Assembly (NCBI GenBank): GCA_002341165.1
Contig: DDNL01000095.1
Coordinates: 18,686-78,321, forward strand
Length of the DNA stretch: 59,636 nt
Origin: Shewanellaceae bacterium UBA2521
GTDB lineage: Bacteria > Pseudomonadota > Gammaproteobacteria > Enterobacterales > Shewanellaceae
Reading direction: 5' to 3'
The notes below the pieces were generated by a model that saw nothing but the letters and a program-made list of their open reading frames with translations, did no database searches and had not been told where the DNA came from. Each line of letters begins with the position of its first letter. The stretch's first letter is position 1. Below, piece by piece: positions 26,933-36,620 of the stretch. The position numbers were made by a program, and so were the translations under genes.

Positions 26933-27466
26933 TTAATAACAATGGTTAGACTTAGGATCAATTTTGCGAGGAAAATGACGAGGACGTTCAAACTTGCTTC
27001 CGCCGCAACGTTCACAAGCATCAAGTTCATGTAAATGCTCATATTCACGTACTAAACCACAGTGACTACACTCAACTAAACCCTGTACAACAAACTCACC
27101 TGTGACATACTGGCCTTGACAATCAATATCATGTTGCATTTCGTGATAAGCCAGCTGAGCCTGATCAGCAGATTGATATAAGACTTCCCATAGAGCTTCC
27201 CAAAGCATTAATAAAGTAGGACTTTCATCTGCTACCGTAGCATCTCTATTATGAATTAAAGTTCTAATGTCATGATATAAAAAACGTTCTAATAGCTCTA
27301 AATCATCCTTAGATACTATCTTCTTAAGTTTCTTATAAGCCTTTAAATGTTGGTATTGCTGTATAAGATCTTCGATTTGAAGGCTTTGATCAACTTGATA
27401 CTTTGAGCGTAGTTGCATCATGATAACATGGTAGTAGCTCATTAACTTTGCAGCTTTATTCGTCAT
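26933..27466 (-). CDS. ybeL: Zinc-ribbon protein YbeL (DUF1451)
   Basis: 177 residues from the ATG at 27466, which has GAGG six bases upstream; the frame reaches a TTG four codons earlier. Helical N-terminus, then the family core 'GQYVTGEFVVQGLVECSHCG...CERCGG' with two CxxC zinc ligands (CSHC, CERC). Function unknown. In E. coli ybeL is next to leuS, as here, but here it diverges from it. Confidence 0.88.
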   Translation of the reverse strand: MTNKAAKLMSYYHVIMMQLRSKYQVDQSLQIEDLIQQYQHLKAYKKLKKIVSKDDLELLERFLYHDIRTLIHNRDATVADESPTLLMLWEALWEVLYQSADQAQLAYHEMQHDIDCQGQYVTGEFVVQGLVECSHCGLVREYEHLHELDACERCGGSKFERPRHFPRKIDPKSNHCY

Positions 27467-27665
27467 GCTATGCCTCAACTACTCAGAAACTTTCCTTAAA
27501 ACAGCACAATTTGATAAAAAACGGTTTTTTTTCACCATAAGTACCTCTACATCCCTTTAGATTCGATGCATTCTGGTTTATCCTATCTCTTCATATACGA
27601 TAGGTAGATCCATTTAGATCAGTTCTTATGATGAGAATAGTGGTCGTTGTTTATTGAGAGTATCC

Positions 27666-30245
27666 ATGCAGAAACCATATCAACCCCAAGAGATAGAAGC
27701 TCAAATCCAACATGATTGGGCGCATAATAAAACCTTTGAAGTCACAGAAGACCCTGATAAAGAAAAATTTTATTGCTTATCTATGTTCCCTTACCCTTCA
27801 GGTAAAATGCATATGGGACATGTACGTAACTACACCATAGGTGATGTGATTTCACGTTATCAAAAGCTTCAGGGCAAGAATGTACTACAGCCTTTTGGTT
27901 GGGATGCTTTTGGTTTACCTGCTGAAAATGCTGCAATCCAAAATAAAACGGCACCTGCTTCATGGACATACCAAAACATAGACTATATGAAAAAGCAGCT
28001 TAGCATGTTGGGTTTAGGTTATGATTGGAGCCGCGAGTTTGCAACCTGTCAACCTGAGTACTATCGCTGGGAACAGTGGTTTTTTACACGCCTTTATGAA
28101 AAAGGACTGGTATATAAAAAAATGGCAACCGTCAACTGGGATCCTGTAGACCAAACAGTTTTGGCCAATGAACAGGTCGTTGATGGTCGAGGCTGGCGTT
28201 CAGGCGCATTAGTTGAGCAAAAGAAAATACCACAATGGTTTATCCGTATTACTGCATATGCACAAGAGCTCATTGATGGCTTAAATGATTTACCGCATTG
28301 GCCTGAGATGGTAAAAACCATGCAACGTAACTGGATTGGCCGCTCAGAAGGTGCAGAAATCCACTTCCCTATTCCCCAAACATCAGAGCATCTTGCGGTC
28401 TACACAACACGTCCAGATACACTGATGGGTGTAACCTATCTCGCTATTGCAGCCGATCATCCTTTTGCACAGCAAGCTGCACAAGATAACCCTGAGCTTG
28501 CTGAATTTATCTCACAATGTAAACAAACTAAAGTTGCAGAAGCCGACTTAGCAACCATGCCGAAAAAAGGTAAAGCAACTGGATTGTACGTAAAGCACCC
28601 AATTTCAGATGAACTTATCCCTGTGTGGGTCGCAAACTTTGTACTCATGGATTATGGTACAGGTGCAGTCATGTCAGTCCCTGCGCATGACCAAAGAGAT
28701 TATGAGTTTGCTAAAGCATACAATTTACCTATTAAAGCCGTCATTAAACCGAGTGAAGGTGAGCTTGATATTTCAGAAGCTGCTTTTACTGAAAAAGGTG
28801 TTTTATTTAATTCAGACTCATTTAATGGCCTCGCTTTCTCAGAGGCCTTTGAAGCTATCGTGCAAGCTTTAGAGCACAAAAAATTAGGCCAAAAACAAAT
28901 TAATTACCGTTTAAGAGACTGGGGTGTCTCGCGCCAACGTTACTGGGGTACGCCTGTACCGATGGCAACCTTAGAACAAGGCGAAAGCGTATGTATACCT
29001 GAAGCGCAACTTCCTGTTGTCTTGCCTGAAGATGTCGTGATGGATGGCATATCTAATCCTTTAAAGTCTGATCCTAACTGGTCAAAAGTCACCATTGGTG
29101 ATCAAGAAGCAACCCGAGAAACCGATACTTTTGATACCTTTATGGAATCGTCTTGGTATTATGCGCGTTATACCAGCCCACAATGTACTGATGCAATGCT
29201 TGATTCTGACAAAGCAAACTACTGGCTCCCTGTCGATCAATACATAGGCGGTATTGAGCATGCCTGCATGCATTTGCTTTATGCGCGTTTCTTTCATCGT
29301 TTGCTCAGAGATGAAAAGCTGGTGCAATCTGATGAGCCTTTTAAGCGTCTTCTATGTCAAGGCATGGTTTTATCCGACGCATTCTTTTATGAAGATGAGC
29401 AAGGCGGCAAAGTTTGGGTTGCGCCGCAAGACGTCAACTTAGAACGTGATGCCAAAGGTCAAATCACGCAAGCCACAGATCAACAAGGTCGAGCCCTTAC
29501 TTACGCCGGCATGATCAAAATGTCTAAGTCAAAAAATAATGGCGTTGACCCACAAGAAATGATCGAAAAATATGGCGCAGATACAGTACGCTTATTTATC
29601 ATGTTTGCAGCACCTCCTGAGATGAGTCTAGAATGGCAAGAATCTGGCGTGGAAGGTTCGCACCGCTTCTTGAAACGCGTATGGAAATTAGTTCATGATT
29701 ATGCTGAGCGAGGCTCTGCTGCGTCACTTGACCTCAATAGCCTAACCGCTGAGCAAAAATCACTGCGACGCAGTCTGCATCAAACTATCGAAAAAGTAAC
29801 CGATGACATTGATCGTCGCCAGTCTTTTAACACCGCAATTGCAGCGATTATGTCTTTTATGAATCAATTGGCAAAGCTTGATTTAGATGATGCGCAAAAT
29901 CATGCTTTGTGTTATGAGGCGCTACGTACTGTGTTGGTACTCCTTTACCCTATGACGCCGCATATTTGTATTCATTTATGGCAAGTCATGCAGCTTGAAT
30001 CTGAGCTCGAACAAACGCCTTGGCCTCAAGTCGATCAAAGTGCTTTGATTGAAGATCAAAAGCTGATTATTGTTCAGGTCAATGGCAAAGTCAGAGCACG
30101 TTTAACACTACCTGCTGGCCTAGCTCAAGCCGAAGTCGAAGCTCAAGCGATGGCTGATGAACATGTTATCAAATTTACTGAAGCGAAGACGGTGCGTAAA
30201 GTGATTTATGTTCCAGGTAAGCTGCTCAATATCGTCGCAAACTGA
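27666..30245 (+). CDS. leuS: Leucyl-tRNA synthetase
   Basis: 859 residues from the ATG at 27666 (E. coli LeuRS has 860). Class I synthetase: the HIGH-type motif is PSGKMHMGHVRNY, the KMSKS motif is MIKMSKSKNNGVDP, and the CP1 editing domain with TRPDTLMG and the GTGAVMSVPAHDQRD segment is intact. Starts the long leuS-lptE-holA-nadD transcript; its stop overlaps the lptE start (TGATG). Confidence 0.98.
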   Translation: MQKPYQPQEIEAQIQHDWAHNKTFEVTEDPDKEKFYCLSMFPYPSGKMHMGHVRNYTIGDVISRYQKLQGKNVLQPFGWDAFGLPAENAAIQNKTAPASWTYQNIDYMKKQLSMLGLGYDWSREFATCQPEYYRWEQWFFTRLYEKGLVYKKMATVNWDPVDQTVLANEQVVDGRGWRSGALVEQKKIPQWFIRITAYAQELIDGLNDLPHWPEMVKTMQRNWIGRSEGAEIHFPIPQTSEHLAVYTTRPDTLMGVTYLAIAADHPFAQQAAQDNPELAEFISQCKQTKVAEADLATMPKKGKATGLYVKHPISDELIPVWVANFVLMDYGTGAVMSVPAHDQRDYEFAKAYNLPIKAVIKPSEGELDISEAAFTEKGVLFNSDSFNGLAFSEAFEAIVQALEHKKLGQKQINYRLRDWGVSRQRYWGTPVPMATLEQGESVCIPEAQLPVVLPEDVVMDGISNPLKSDPNWSKVTIGDQEATRETDTFDTFMESSWYYARYTSPQCTDAMLDSDKANYWLPVDQYIGGIEHACMHLLYARFFHRLLRDEKLVQSDEPFKRLLCQGMVLSDAFFYEDEQGGKVWVAPQDVNLERDAKGQITQATDQQGRALTYAGMIKMSKSKNNGVDPQEMIEKYGADTVRLFIMFAAPPEMSLEWQESGVEGSHRFLKRVWKLVHDYAERGSAASLDLNSLTAEQKSLRRSLHQTIEKVTDDIDRRQSFNTAIAAIMSFMNQLAKLDLDDAQNHALCYEALRTVLVLLYPMTPHICIHLWQVMQLESELEQTPWPQVDQSALIEDQKLIIVQVNGKVRARLTLPAGLAQAEVEAQAMADEHVIKFTEAKTVRKVIYVPGKLLNIVAN

Positions 30246-30778
30246 TGCGAGGTTTTATGCAATCTCTCATTCAAGTTTTATTTCTTGTCTGCATGCTCAG
30301 CATGCAGACTGGATGCTCATTTAAATTGAAATCAAGTCATCATATTCCTAAGCAGCTCAATGAAATCAGATTTTCAAGCTACCAACAATATAGCGAGCTC
30401 TCGCGTTTGATTCGTAGAAATATGCGCTATCATAATATTGACTTAAACCCGAAACAGCCCCAAGGAGTCACCTCAATTCGCGTAACCCGCGATCTCCTTG
30501 AGCGATCGACGCTATCACTTTTTCAAAATGGTACCATTGCTGAGTATGAATTAACTTATACCGTCACATATACAGTCACAATACCGAAGCAAGATACGCT
30601 CACGCAATCGGTGATCGTGCGAAGACAATATACAGATGATCTCTCTTCATCACTCGCTAAAAGCTCTGAAGTGCGTCAAGTGACTACAGGAATGCGTCAA
30701 AAAGCTGCAGAACTTATACTCTCTCAGTTGATTGCACTCTACACGCAACCTATATCTCAAACAACACACCAAGGATAA
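30245..30778 (+). CDS. lptE: LPS-assembly lipoprotein LptE
   Basis: 177 residues. Signal peptide with lipobox MQTGC, then CSFKLKSSHHIPKQLNEIRFSS, the typical LptE N-terminus (GFKLRG..IP). Outer-membrane plug of LptD, needed for LPS export. ATG at 30245 overlaps the leuS stop; an ATG at 30257 with GAGG close by is an alternative that removes four residues. With lptM at 7.1 kb the window supplies two LptD partners. Confidence 0.9.
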   Translation: MRGFMQSLIQVLFLVCMLSMQTGCSFKLKSSHHIPKQLNEIRFSSYQQYSELSRLIRRNMRYHNIDLNPKQPQGVTSIRVTRDLLERSTLSLFQNGTIAEYELTYTVTYTVTIPKQDTLTQSVIVRRQYTDDLSSSLAKSSEVRQVTTGMRQKAAELILSQLIALYTQPISQTTHQG

Positions 30779-30785
30779 GGTGATT

Positions 30786-31817
30786 ATGCGTATCTATCCA
30801 CAGCAATTGAGTAACGAAAGCCACCCCTTGCAACCTTGCTATTTAATATTTGGTGATGAGCCTTGGTTTATCGAGCAAAGTAAACATATAGTATATCAAG
30901 TAGCTGCTCAGCAAGGTTTTCAAGATCGTGTCAGCTTTGTTCATGAAACAGGGTTTTCATGGGGTGATGTGCACCATGCTTGGTACAGTTTAGGTCTGTT
31001 TGATACGCGCCAAGTGATTCACCTTCATCTAGATAATCTGAAAATTGGGCAAGAAGGTTCAAAAATGCTCATGCATTTATTTGAACAGCCTCATCCAGAT
31101 CGCGTTCTAATACTCACGGGAGCCAAGCTCACAACGGAGCAAACCAAAAGCAAATGGTTTAAAGTACTCGATCAACAAGGTATGTATATTCCTTGCAATA
31201 CACCTGAACAGGCTCACTTCTCGCGCTGGCTCAGTGATCGCATTGCATATCATCAACTCTCACTTACATCGGACGCTCAAACCTGTCTCCATCATTATTT
31301 CGAGGGTAACTTGTTAGGTGCTGACCAAGCTTTACTCCAACTGACTCATATGCGTGATCCAGCGCGTATCCGCAGTCAAGATGTAGAAAGCTGGCTCACA
31401 AAACAAACAAAATTTACCGTCTATCAACTTGCCGATGCTCTTTTACAAGGCTCTGCTGCAAGAGTAGGATCTATATTGAAACAGCTACGCGAAGAAGGTA
31501 TTAAATTCCCGATTATTTTGTGGCAAGTTCTCCAAGAGATAGAGCGACTCTACAGCTTTAAAGTCGCACTCGAAAGTGGTCAAACCTTGGCACCACAGTT
31601 TAAAAAATATCGTATCTGGCAAAATAGACAACAGGTTTATCAAAATCGACTACGCCATGATAGCCTCCAGCAACTTAGTCAAATGCTCAGCCAAGCATCT
31701 GAACTAGAAAGACAATTTAAAACTCAAGGACAAGAACACTGGACAGGTTTACTGCATCTTTGTTTACACTTTTCTTGCTCTACTGCACAACTACCTTGGT
31801 TGGAGCTTGAAGCATGA
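30786..31817 (+). CDS. holA: DNA polymerase III delta subunit
   Basis: 343 residues from the ATG at 30786, preceded by AAGG; the E. coli protein has 343. Clamp-loader subunit that opens the beta clamp. Family text: CYLIFGDEPWFIEQSKHIV at the N-terminus and TKFTVYQLADALLQGSAARV in the middle. It is an AAA+-like fold without Walker ATPase residues. Overlaps nadD by four bases. Confidence 0.94.
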   Translation: MRIYPQQLSNESHPLQPCYLIFGDEPWFIEQSKHIVYQVAAQQGFQDRVSFVHETGFSWGDVHHAWYSLGLFDTRQVIHLHLDNLKIGQEGSKMLMHLFEQPHPDRVLILTGAKLTTEQTKSKWFKVLDQQGMYIPCNTPEQAHFSRWLSDRIAYHQLSLTSDAQTCLHHYFEGNLLGADQALLQLTHMRDPARIRSQDVESWLTKQTKFTVYQLADALLQGSAARVGSILKQLREEGIKFPIILWQVLQEIERLYSFKVALESGQTLAPQFKKYRIWQNRQQVYQNRLRHDSLQQLSQMLSQASELERQFKTQGQEHWTGLLHLCLHFSCSTAQLPWLELEA

Positions 31818-32461
31818 CGCAACATATAGGCTTACTTGGAGCGACTTTCGATCCTGTTCACAATGGTCATATACAGCCTGCTTTATCTGTAATTGAGCAA
31901 CTCAAACTTGATGCTTTATGGCTTGTGCCGAATCAATCACCTCCCTATAAAAGCAAACCTGTTGCAACCGATACACAAAGACTAAAGATGCTCGAGATCG
32001 CAACAAACTCACACCCTCAACTTCACATTGCACCACATGAAATAAACCGTCAGTCCTTCTGCTATACAACAGAGAGTCTCTCTCAACTCAAACAACAGCA
32101 TCCTGATACCTACTTTTATTTCATGATAGGACTCGACTCATATCATGCACTGCATACTTGGTATAATTGGCGTCAGCTTATTGCTCATGCTCATGTCATC
32201 GTCTATCAAAGACCTGGCATCTCTACAAAGCAAGCCAACCCTGAAGTAGAAGACTGGACAAAAAACCACGAGTGCTCACTAGCTACTTTGAAGCACTCTC
32301 AGACTGGGCATATTTGTTTTATTGACGTACCACAAATTGATGTCTCTTCCACGCTACTACGCCACCAACTTGCGACCTCGCATACACCCGCGCCAGATAC
32401 ACTTCCTTCGAGTGTGCTGAAATATATACAAGAAGAGTCTCTTTATCAGCAGAAAAGCTAA
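31814..32461 (+). CDS. nadD: Nicotinate-nucleotide adenylyltransferase
   Basis: 215 residues. Converts nicotinate mononucleotide to deamido-NAD. Nucleotidyltransferase motifs GLLGATFDPVHNGH (with the HxGH-type NGH) and ISTKQ/VSSTLLR near the C-terminus (ISSTxIR pattern). Fourth gene of the leuS transcript, overlapping holA by ATGA. Confidence 0.95.
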   Translation: MTQHIGLLGATFDPVHNGHIQPALSVIEQLKLDALWLVPNQSPPYKSKPVATDTQRLKMLEIATNSHPQLHIAPHEINRQSFCYTTESLSQLKQQHPDTYFYFMIGLDSYHALHTWYNWRQLIAHAHVIVYQRPGISTKQANPEVEDWTKNHECSLATLKHSQTGHICFIDVPQIDVSSTLLRHQLATSHTPAPDTLPSSVLKYIQEESLYQQKS

Positions 32462-32500
32462 ATTATTCATACTTGTATGCTATAGATAATGTTTGCAATT

Positions 32501-32509
32501 TGCTATAAT
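32501..32509 (+). promoter_or_regulatory. Extended -10 promoter before rsfS
   Basis: TGCTATAAT at 32501-32509 is a textbook extended -10 (TGnTATAAT) 34 bases before the rsfS start, inside the 81-base gap after nadD. No -35 is needed or seen. Confidence 0.6.
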
Positions 32510-32542
32510 CGCCTTTTACTTTTGCATCTACAATGAACCATA

Positions 32543-32860
32543 ATGGAGCCTAGATTGAAAGACTTTGTCATTGATAAAATAACTGATCTTAAAGCAAGAA
32601 ATATAGAAATTCTTGATATACAAGATAAATCAAGCGTAGCAGACTTTATGATTGTCTGTACCGGTACATCTAAAACACACGTCAAATCCATTGCTGAATA
32701 CCTAGTGGCTGAAGCTAAAAAAGCAGGAACACCTCCTCTAGGTATTGAAGGACGTGAATCAAGTGAATGGGTTCTTGTCGATTTAGGCTCTATCATCGTG
32801 CATGTGATGCAGGAAGAAACGCGTGAGTTCTATCAATTAGAAAAGCTATGGTCTAATTAA
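32543..32860 (+). CDS. rsfS: Ribosomal silencing factor RsfS
   Basis: 105 residues, usual size. Binds uL14 and blocks subunit joining in stationary phase. Motif KSSVADFMIVCTGTSKTHVKSIAEYLV and DLGSIIVHVMQEETREFYQLEKLW are nearly invariant in the family. Two bases before rlmH, as in E. coli. Confidence 0.95.
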   Translation: MEPRLKDFVIDKITDLKARNIEILDIQDKSSVADFMIVCTGTSKTHVKSIAEYLVAEAKKAGTPPLGIEGRESSEWVLVDLGSIIVHVMQEETREFYQLEKLWSN

Positions 32861-32862
32861 GC

Positions 32863-33333
32863 ATGAAAATGCGCCTTATTGCCATAGGCCACAAAATGCC
32901 AAGCTGGGTTGTAGAAGGCTTTACAACCTATCAAAAGCGCTTTCCTCAAGACTTTTCTTTAGAAATGGTCGAAATACCTGCTGAAAAAAGACTTAAAAAT
33001 AAAGATATTGCACGTATCCTAAAAAAGGAAGGTCAATCTATGCTTGCTGCCGTCAAGCAAGGCGAACGTATCATCGCACTGGACTTATCACGTCGTCAAT
33101 GGAGTACACAAGAGCTGTCAAAAAACATGCAACAATGGCAACTTGACGGTCGTGATGTATGCTTACTAATTGGAGGGCCTGAAGGCTTATCTCCTGAATG
33201 TAAACAAGCAGCGGAGCAAACATGGTGCCTATCAGAGCTAACCTTGCCACATCCTATGGTGCGTGTTATCGTAGCTGAAAGTTTGTACAGGGGATGGAGC
33301 CTGTTACACAATCACCCATATCATAGGGAATAA
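32863..33333 (+). CDS. rlmH: 23S rRNA pseudouridine-1915 N3-methyltransferase
   Basis: 156 residues, SPOUT family, methylates pseudouridine 1915 in helix 69. Signature LLIGGPEGLSPECKQAA, and the C-terminal SELTLPHPMVRVIVAESLYRGW. Immediately after rsfS and before mrdA, the canonical order. Confidence 0.96.
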   Translation: MKMRLIAIGHKMPSWVVEGFTTYQKRFPQDFSLEMVEIPAEKRLKNKDIARILKKEGQSMLAAVKQGERIIALDLSRRQWSTQELSKNMQQWQLDGRDVCLLIGGPEGLSPECKQAAEQTWCLSELTLPHPMVRVIVAESLYRGWSLLHNHPYHRE

Positions 33334-33352
33334 AATATAAGGAACATCGAGG

Positions 33353-35215
33353 TTGTCAACATCAAGAGTTATACAAAATCACTCCGAAGAAGCAGCTCTC
33401 CTTAAACGCAGAGCCGTTTTTCTATTTGCATGTATTATTATACTTCTTGGTGTTTTGGTAGGTAACCTCTACCGCTTGCAAGTCGTACAATTTAATGACT
33501 ATGAAGTGCGCTCTAACAATAACCGAACACGTATTCGCCCCATAGCACCTAATCGTGGTTTAATTTATGACCGAAATGGTGTGTTAATCGCAGAAAACCG
33601 TCCTTTTTTCTCTCTAGAGCTCATACCAGAGCAAGTCGAGAATAAAACTGAAGCGATTGCAAAACTGAGAAAAGATCTTAATTTTTCTCCTGAAAAAGAA
33701 CAAGAGATTGTAAAGTCTCTGAAAACACATACGGGTTTCCAGCCTGCGACTATTTTAACGCAACTCTCAGAAGAAGATGTCGCCAAGTTTAGTGTCTTAC
33801 AGTATAAATATCCTGGTATTCGCGTGCATGCCGGTTTAAAGCGTTATTATCCTTTTAAGCATGACCTCACTCATATGCTAGGTTATGTCGGCAGTATCAA
33901 TTCTACCGACAAAGCTCAACTAGAAAAAGACAATAAAACGGCGCAATATGCAGCGACAAAAGACATAGGTAAGCGCGGTATTGAACGTTTCTATGAAAAC
34001 ATCCTCCATGGTAAACCTGGTCGCATCCAAGAAGAAGTCAACAACCATGGTCGACTTATCCAAGTTTTAAATGAAAACCCACCCATTTCTGGATTAAACC
34101 TACACCTAACGATTGATATCAACGTACAAAGAAAAGCAGTTAAGCTCTTAGAAGGCAAGCGCGGCTCTGTGGTCGCTATTGAGCCGAATACGGGCGAGAT
34201 ATTAGCTATGGTTTCTAGTCCTAGCTATGATCCGAATCTGTTTGTACATGGTGTACCAACGAGTATCTATAAAAGCTTAACCCAATCGGCAGATAAGCCT
34301 TTGATCAACAGAGCCAGTCAAGGCCAATATGCTCCAGCTTCAACCATCAAACCTCATCTTGTTCTTGCTGGTCTTAATTACCGTATCATCTCCGAGTCAA
34401 CTAAAGTTTGGGATCCTGGGTGGTGGCAAATGCCCGGTATCAATCGCCGCTTCCGCGATTGGCGTAAATGGGGGCACGGATGGGTTGGACTCAATAATGC
34501 GGTTGCGAAATCTTGCGACGTTTACTTCTATGACTTGGCCTACAAAATGGGCATAGATAAAATCAGTGAATTTATGCACAAAATGGGCTTTGGTCAAGCA
34601 ACAGGCATCGATATCAATGAAGAATACCTAGGTATCTTACCAAGTCGAGCCTGGAAGAAAAATCGTTATAAACAACCTTGGTATTTAGGCGATACCATTT
34701 CTATTGGAATTGGTCAGGGTTACTGGACTGCGACGCCGTTGCAGCTTGCCCAATCAGTGACTATTCTCGCAACAAAAGGACGGCGCATTCAACCCCACTT
34801 ACTCAAGGCCACCTCAGATGATAAAGGAAAGCGCACAGCGCTTGAATATCCAGAAAAAGGAACTATCGAACTCAATAAAAAACGTTATTGGGATGTCGTC
34901 GCTCGCAGTATGCACAAGACAGCAAACTGGGTCGGTGGTTCCGGTTATAAAAGTTTTGGTAATGCTCCCTATAAAAGTGCTGTAAAAAGTGGTACTGCAC
35001 AGCTGTTTGGCTTAGCTGAAGATGCCGAATATGACAGTGATAAGGTATCTGAACACTTAAGAGACAATGCCTTATTCGTGGGTTGGGCACCTTATAAAGA
35101 TCCTAAAATAGTCATCGCTGTGGTCATAGAAAATGCAGGTTGGGGTTCAAGTAATGGCGGACCTGTTGTACGCAAATTATTTGATGAGTACCTACTTCGA
35201 GGAAAGACAAGATAA
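33353..35215 (+). CDS. mrdA: Penicillin-binding protein 2 (elongation transpeptidase)
   Basis: 620 residues from a TTG start at 33353, supported by AAGGA nine bases upstream; no ATG gives a better start. One transmembrane segment at about 20-40, non-catalytic dimerisation domain, then the transpeptidase with active Ser330 in S-T-I-K (same number as E. coli PBP2), SCD in place of the SxN motif (AKSCD), and KSGTAQ. Works with RodA (next gene, one-base overlap) in rod-shape elongation. Confidence 0.95.
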   Translation: MSTSRVIQNHSEEAALLKRRAVFLFACIIILLGVLVGNLYRLQVVQFNDYEVRSNNNRTRIRPIAPNRGLIYDRNGVLIAENRPFFSLELIPEQVENKTEAIAKLRKDLNFSPEKEQEIVKSLKTHTGFQPATILTQLSEEDVAKFSVLQYKYPGIRVHAGLKRYYPFKHDLTHMLGYVGSINSTDKAQLEKDNKTAQYAATKDIGKRGIERFYENILHGKPGRIQEEVNNHGRLIQVLNENPPISGLNLHLTIDINVQRKAVKLLEGKRGSVVAIEPNTGEILAMVSSPSYDPNLFVHGVPTSIYKSLTQSADKPLINRASQGQYAPASTIKPHLVLAGLNYRIISESTKVWDPGWWQMPGINRRFRDWRKWGHGWVGLNNAVAKSCDVYFYDLAYKMGIDKISEFMHKMGFGQATGIDINEEYLGILPSRAWKKNRYKQPWYLGDTISIGIGQGYWTATPLQLAQSVTILATKGRRIQPHLLKATSDDKGKRTALEYPEKGTIELNKKRYWDVVARSMHKTANWVGGSGYKSFGNAPYKSAVKSGTAQLFGLAEDAEYDSDKVSEHLRDNALFVGWAPYKDPKIVIAVVIENAGWGSSNGGPVVRKLFDEYLLRGKTR

Positions 35216-36324
35216 TGAAAAATCAATCTATTTCCAACACGGCCGTCTGGCAAAAGTTTCATATTGATGTACCTCTTTTTCTAAGCATTCTACTTCTAAT
35301 GGGATTTAGCTTGATGGTTGTTTATTCGGCTGGAGGAGCCGATATAGAAATGCTTGAGCGTCAATTTACACGCATTTTTTTATCGATCGCTGTCATGCTG
35401 ATTGTGGCGCAAATTCACCCTGAAATATTGAAACGCTGGGCTTTTCCTATTTATATCATCGGTATTTTATTTTTAATCAGCGTCCATTTCTTCGGTGAAA
35501 TTAACAAAGGCGCTCAAAGGTGGCTCAATCTTGGATTTATGGAATTTCAACCTTCTGAAATGATTAAGCTCACTTTTCCGATTGCCATGGCTTGGTATAT
35601 TAGTCAATTTCCGTTGCCTCCTACAGCCAAACAGTTACTCGGTGGGTTTTTCATTCTCCTCATTCCTACTTTACTCATTGCCAATCAACCTGACTTAGGA
35701 ACATCTATTCTCGTTGCTTCATCAGGAATTTTTGTGCTCTTTTTGTCAGGGATGAGTTGGTTTATTGTGCTTACATGCCTCCTTGCGCTCATTCCCTTTA
35801 CTTTTGTCTGCTGGTTTTTTTTAATGCATGACTATCAAAGGCAAAGGGTTTTAACTTTATTCAACCCTGAAGCTGACCCTCTTGGTGCCAGCTACCATAT
35901 TATTCAATCTAAAATTGCAATCGGCTCAGGAGGCTTGTTTGGTAAAGGTTGGCTTCAAGGATCACAATCACAACTTGAGTTTTTACCTGAACGCCACACT
36001 GACTTCATTTTTGCCGTTATAGGAGAAGAATTTGGCCTTGCCGGCGCTATTCTTTTATTGCTGTGTTATCTTTTCATTATTGCTAGAGGCTTGTATATCG
36101 CAACCCATGCACAAACTAACTTCTCTAGACTCCTTGCGGGCAGTATTACCTTAACCTTTTTCGTTTATATTTTTGTCAACATTGGCATGGTCTCTGGGTT
36201 GTTGCCTGTTGTCGGAGTACCTTTGCCTCTGATCAGTTATGGCGGAACGTCAATGTTAACTCTACTTATTGGTTTTGGTATTGTCATGAGTATTCATACA
36301 CATAGACGCTTTGTAACCAAATAA
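35215..36324 (+). CDS. rodA: SEDS glycosyltransferase RodA
   Basis: 369 residues, about ten membrane segments. Polymerises lipid II for cell elongation together with PBP2. Signatures: FQPSEMIKLTFPIAMAWY, ANQPDLGTSILV with the conserved Asp, FLPERHTDFIFAVIGEEFG, and the PVVGVPLPLISYGGTS C-terminal loop. Also called mrdB. Confidence 0.96.
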   Translation: MKNQSISNTAVWQKFHIDVPLFLSILLLMGFSLMVVYSAGGADIEMLERQFTRIFLSIAVMLIVAQIHPEILKRWAFPIYIIGILFLISVHFFGEINKGAQRWLNLGFMEFQPSEMIKLTFPIAMAWYISQFPLPPTAKQLLGGFFILLIPTLLIANQPDLGTSILVASSGIFVLFLSGMSWFIVLTCLLALIPFTFVCWFFLMHDYQRQRVLTLFNPEADPLGASYHIIQSKIAIGSGGLFGKGWLQGSQSQLEFLPERHTDFIFAVIGEEFGLAGAILLLLCYLFIIARGLYIATHAQTNFSRLLAGSITLTFFVYIFVNIGMVSGLLPVVGVPLPLISYGGTSMLTLLIGFGIVMSIHTHRRFVTK

Positions 36325-36343
36325 GTCGACCTGTTCTGAAGCG

Positions 36344-36386
36344 AGCATCATCACAGGATCTCTCCCTAAACCCTGTGCTTGATGCT
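36344..36386 (+). terminator. Long hairpin after rodA
   Basis: Thirteen-pair interrupted stem: AGCATCA (36344-36350) and CACAGG (36352-36357) pair with CCTGTG (36372-36377) and TGATGCT (36380-36386). No T-run. Marks the end of the upstream transcript or a regulatory leader before mltB; the 296 bases from rodA to mltB otherwise hold nothing convincing. Confidence 0.5.
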
Positions 36387-36620
36387 ATCTTGTGCTCTTG
36401 TACATCATAAAATAAGCTATAATTTTTCAAGTACTCGCACATCAAAAGCACTCAAAGTACAACCAAACGGCGCAACTCTTGCATCAAGAAAGTATCATGA
36501 GAGTTTGTTTCATGGATAAAAAAGCCGAGTCGTGCTCAATACACAAGAGCTCAGATTGTACAAAAAACAATAAAAAATAGTCTTAATCACTTTTATACAT
36601 AGGTATGTAGATAACACGTT

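Noticed and set aside
36497..36580. 27-codon frame upstream of mltB (MRVCFMDKK...)
   Set aside because: No ribosome site, no signal or motif; not distinguishable from chance.
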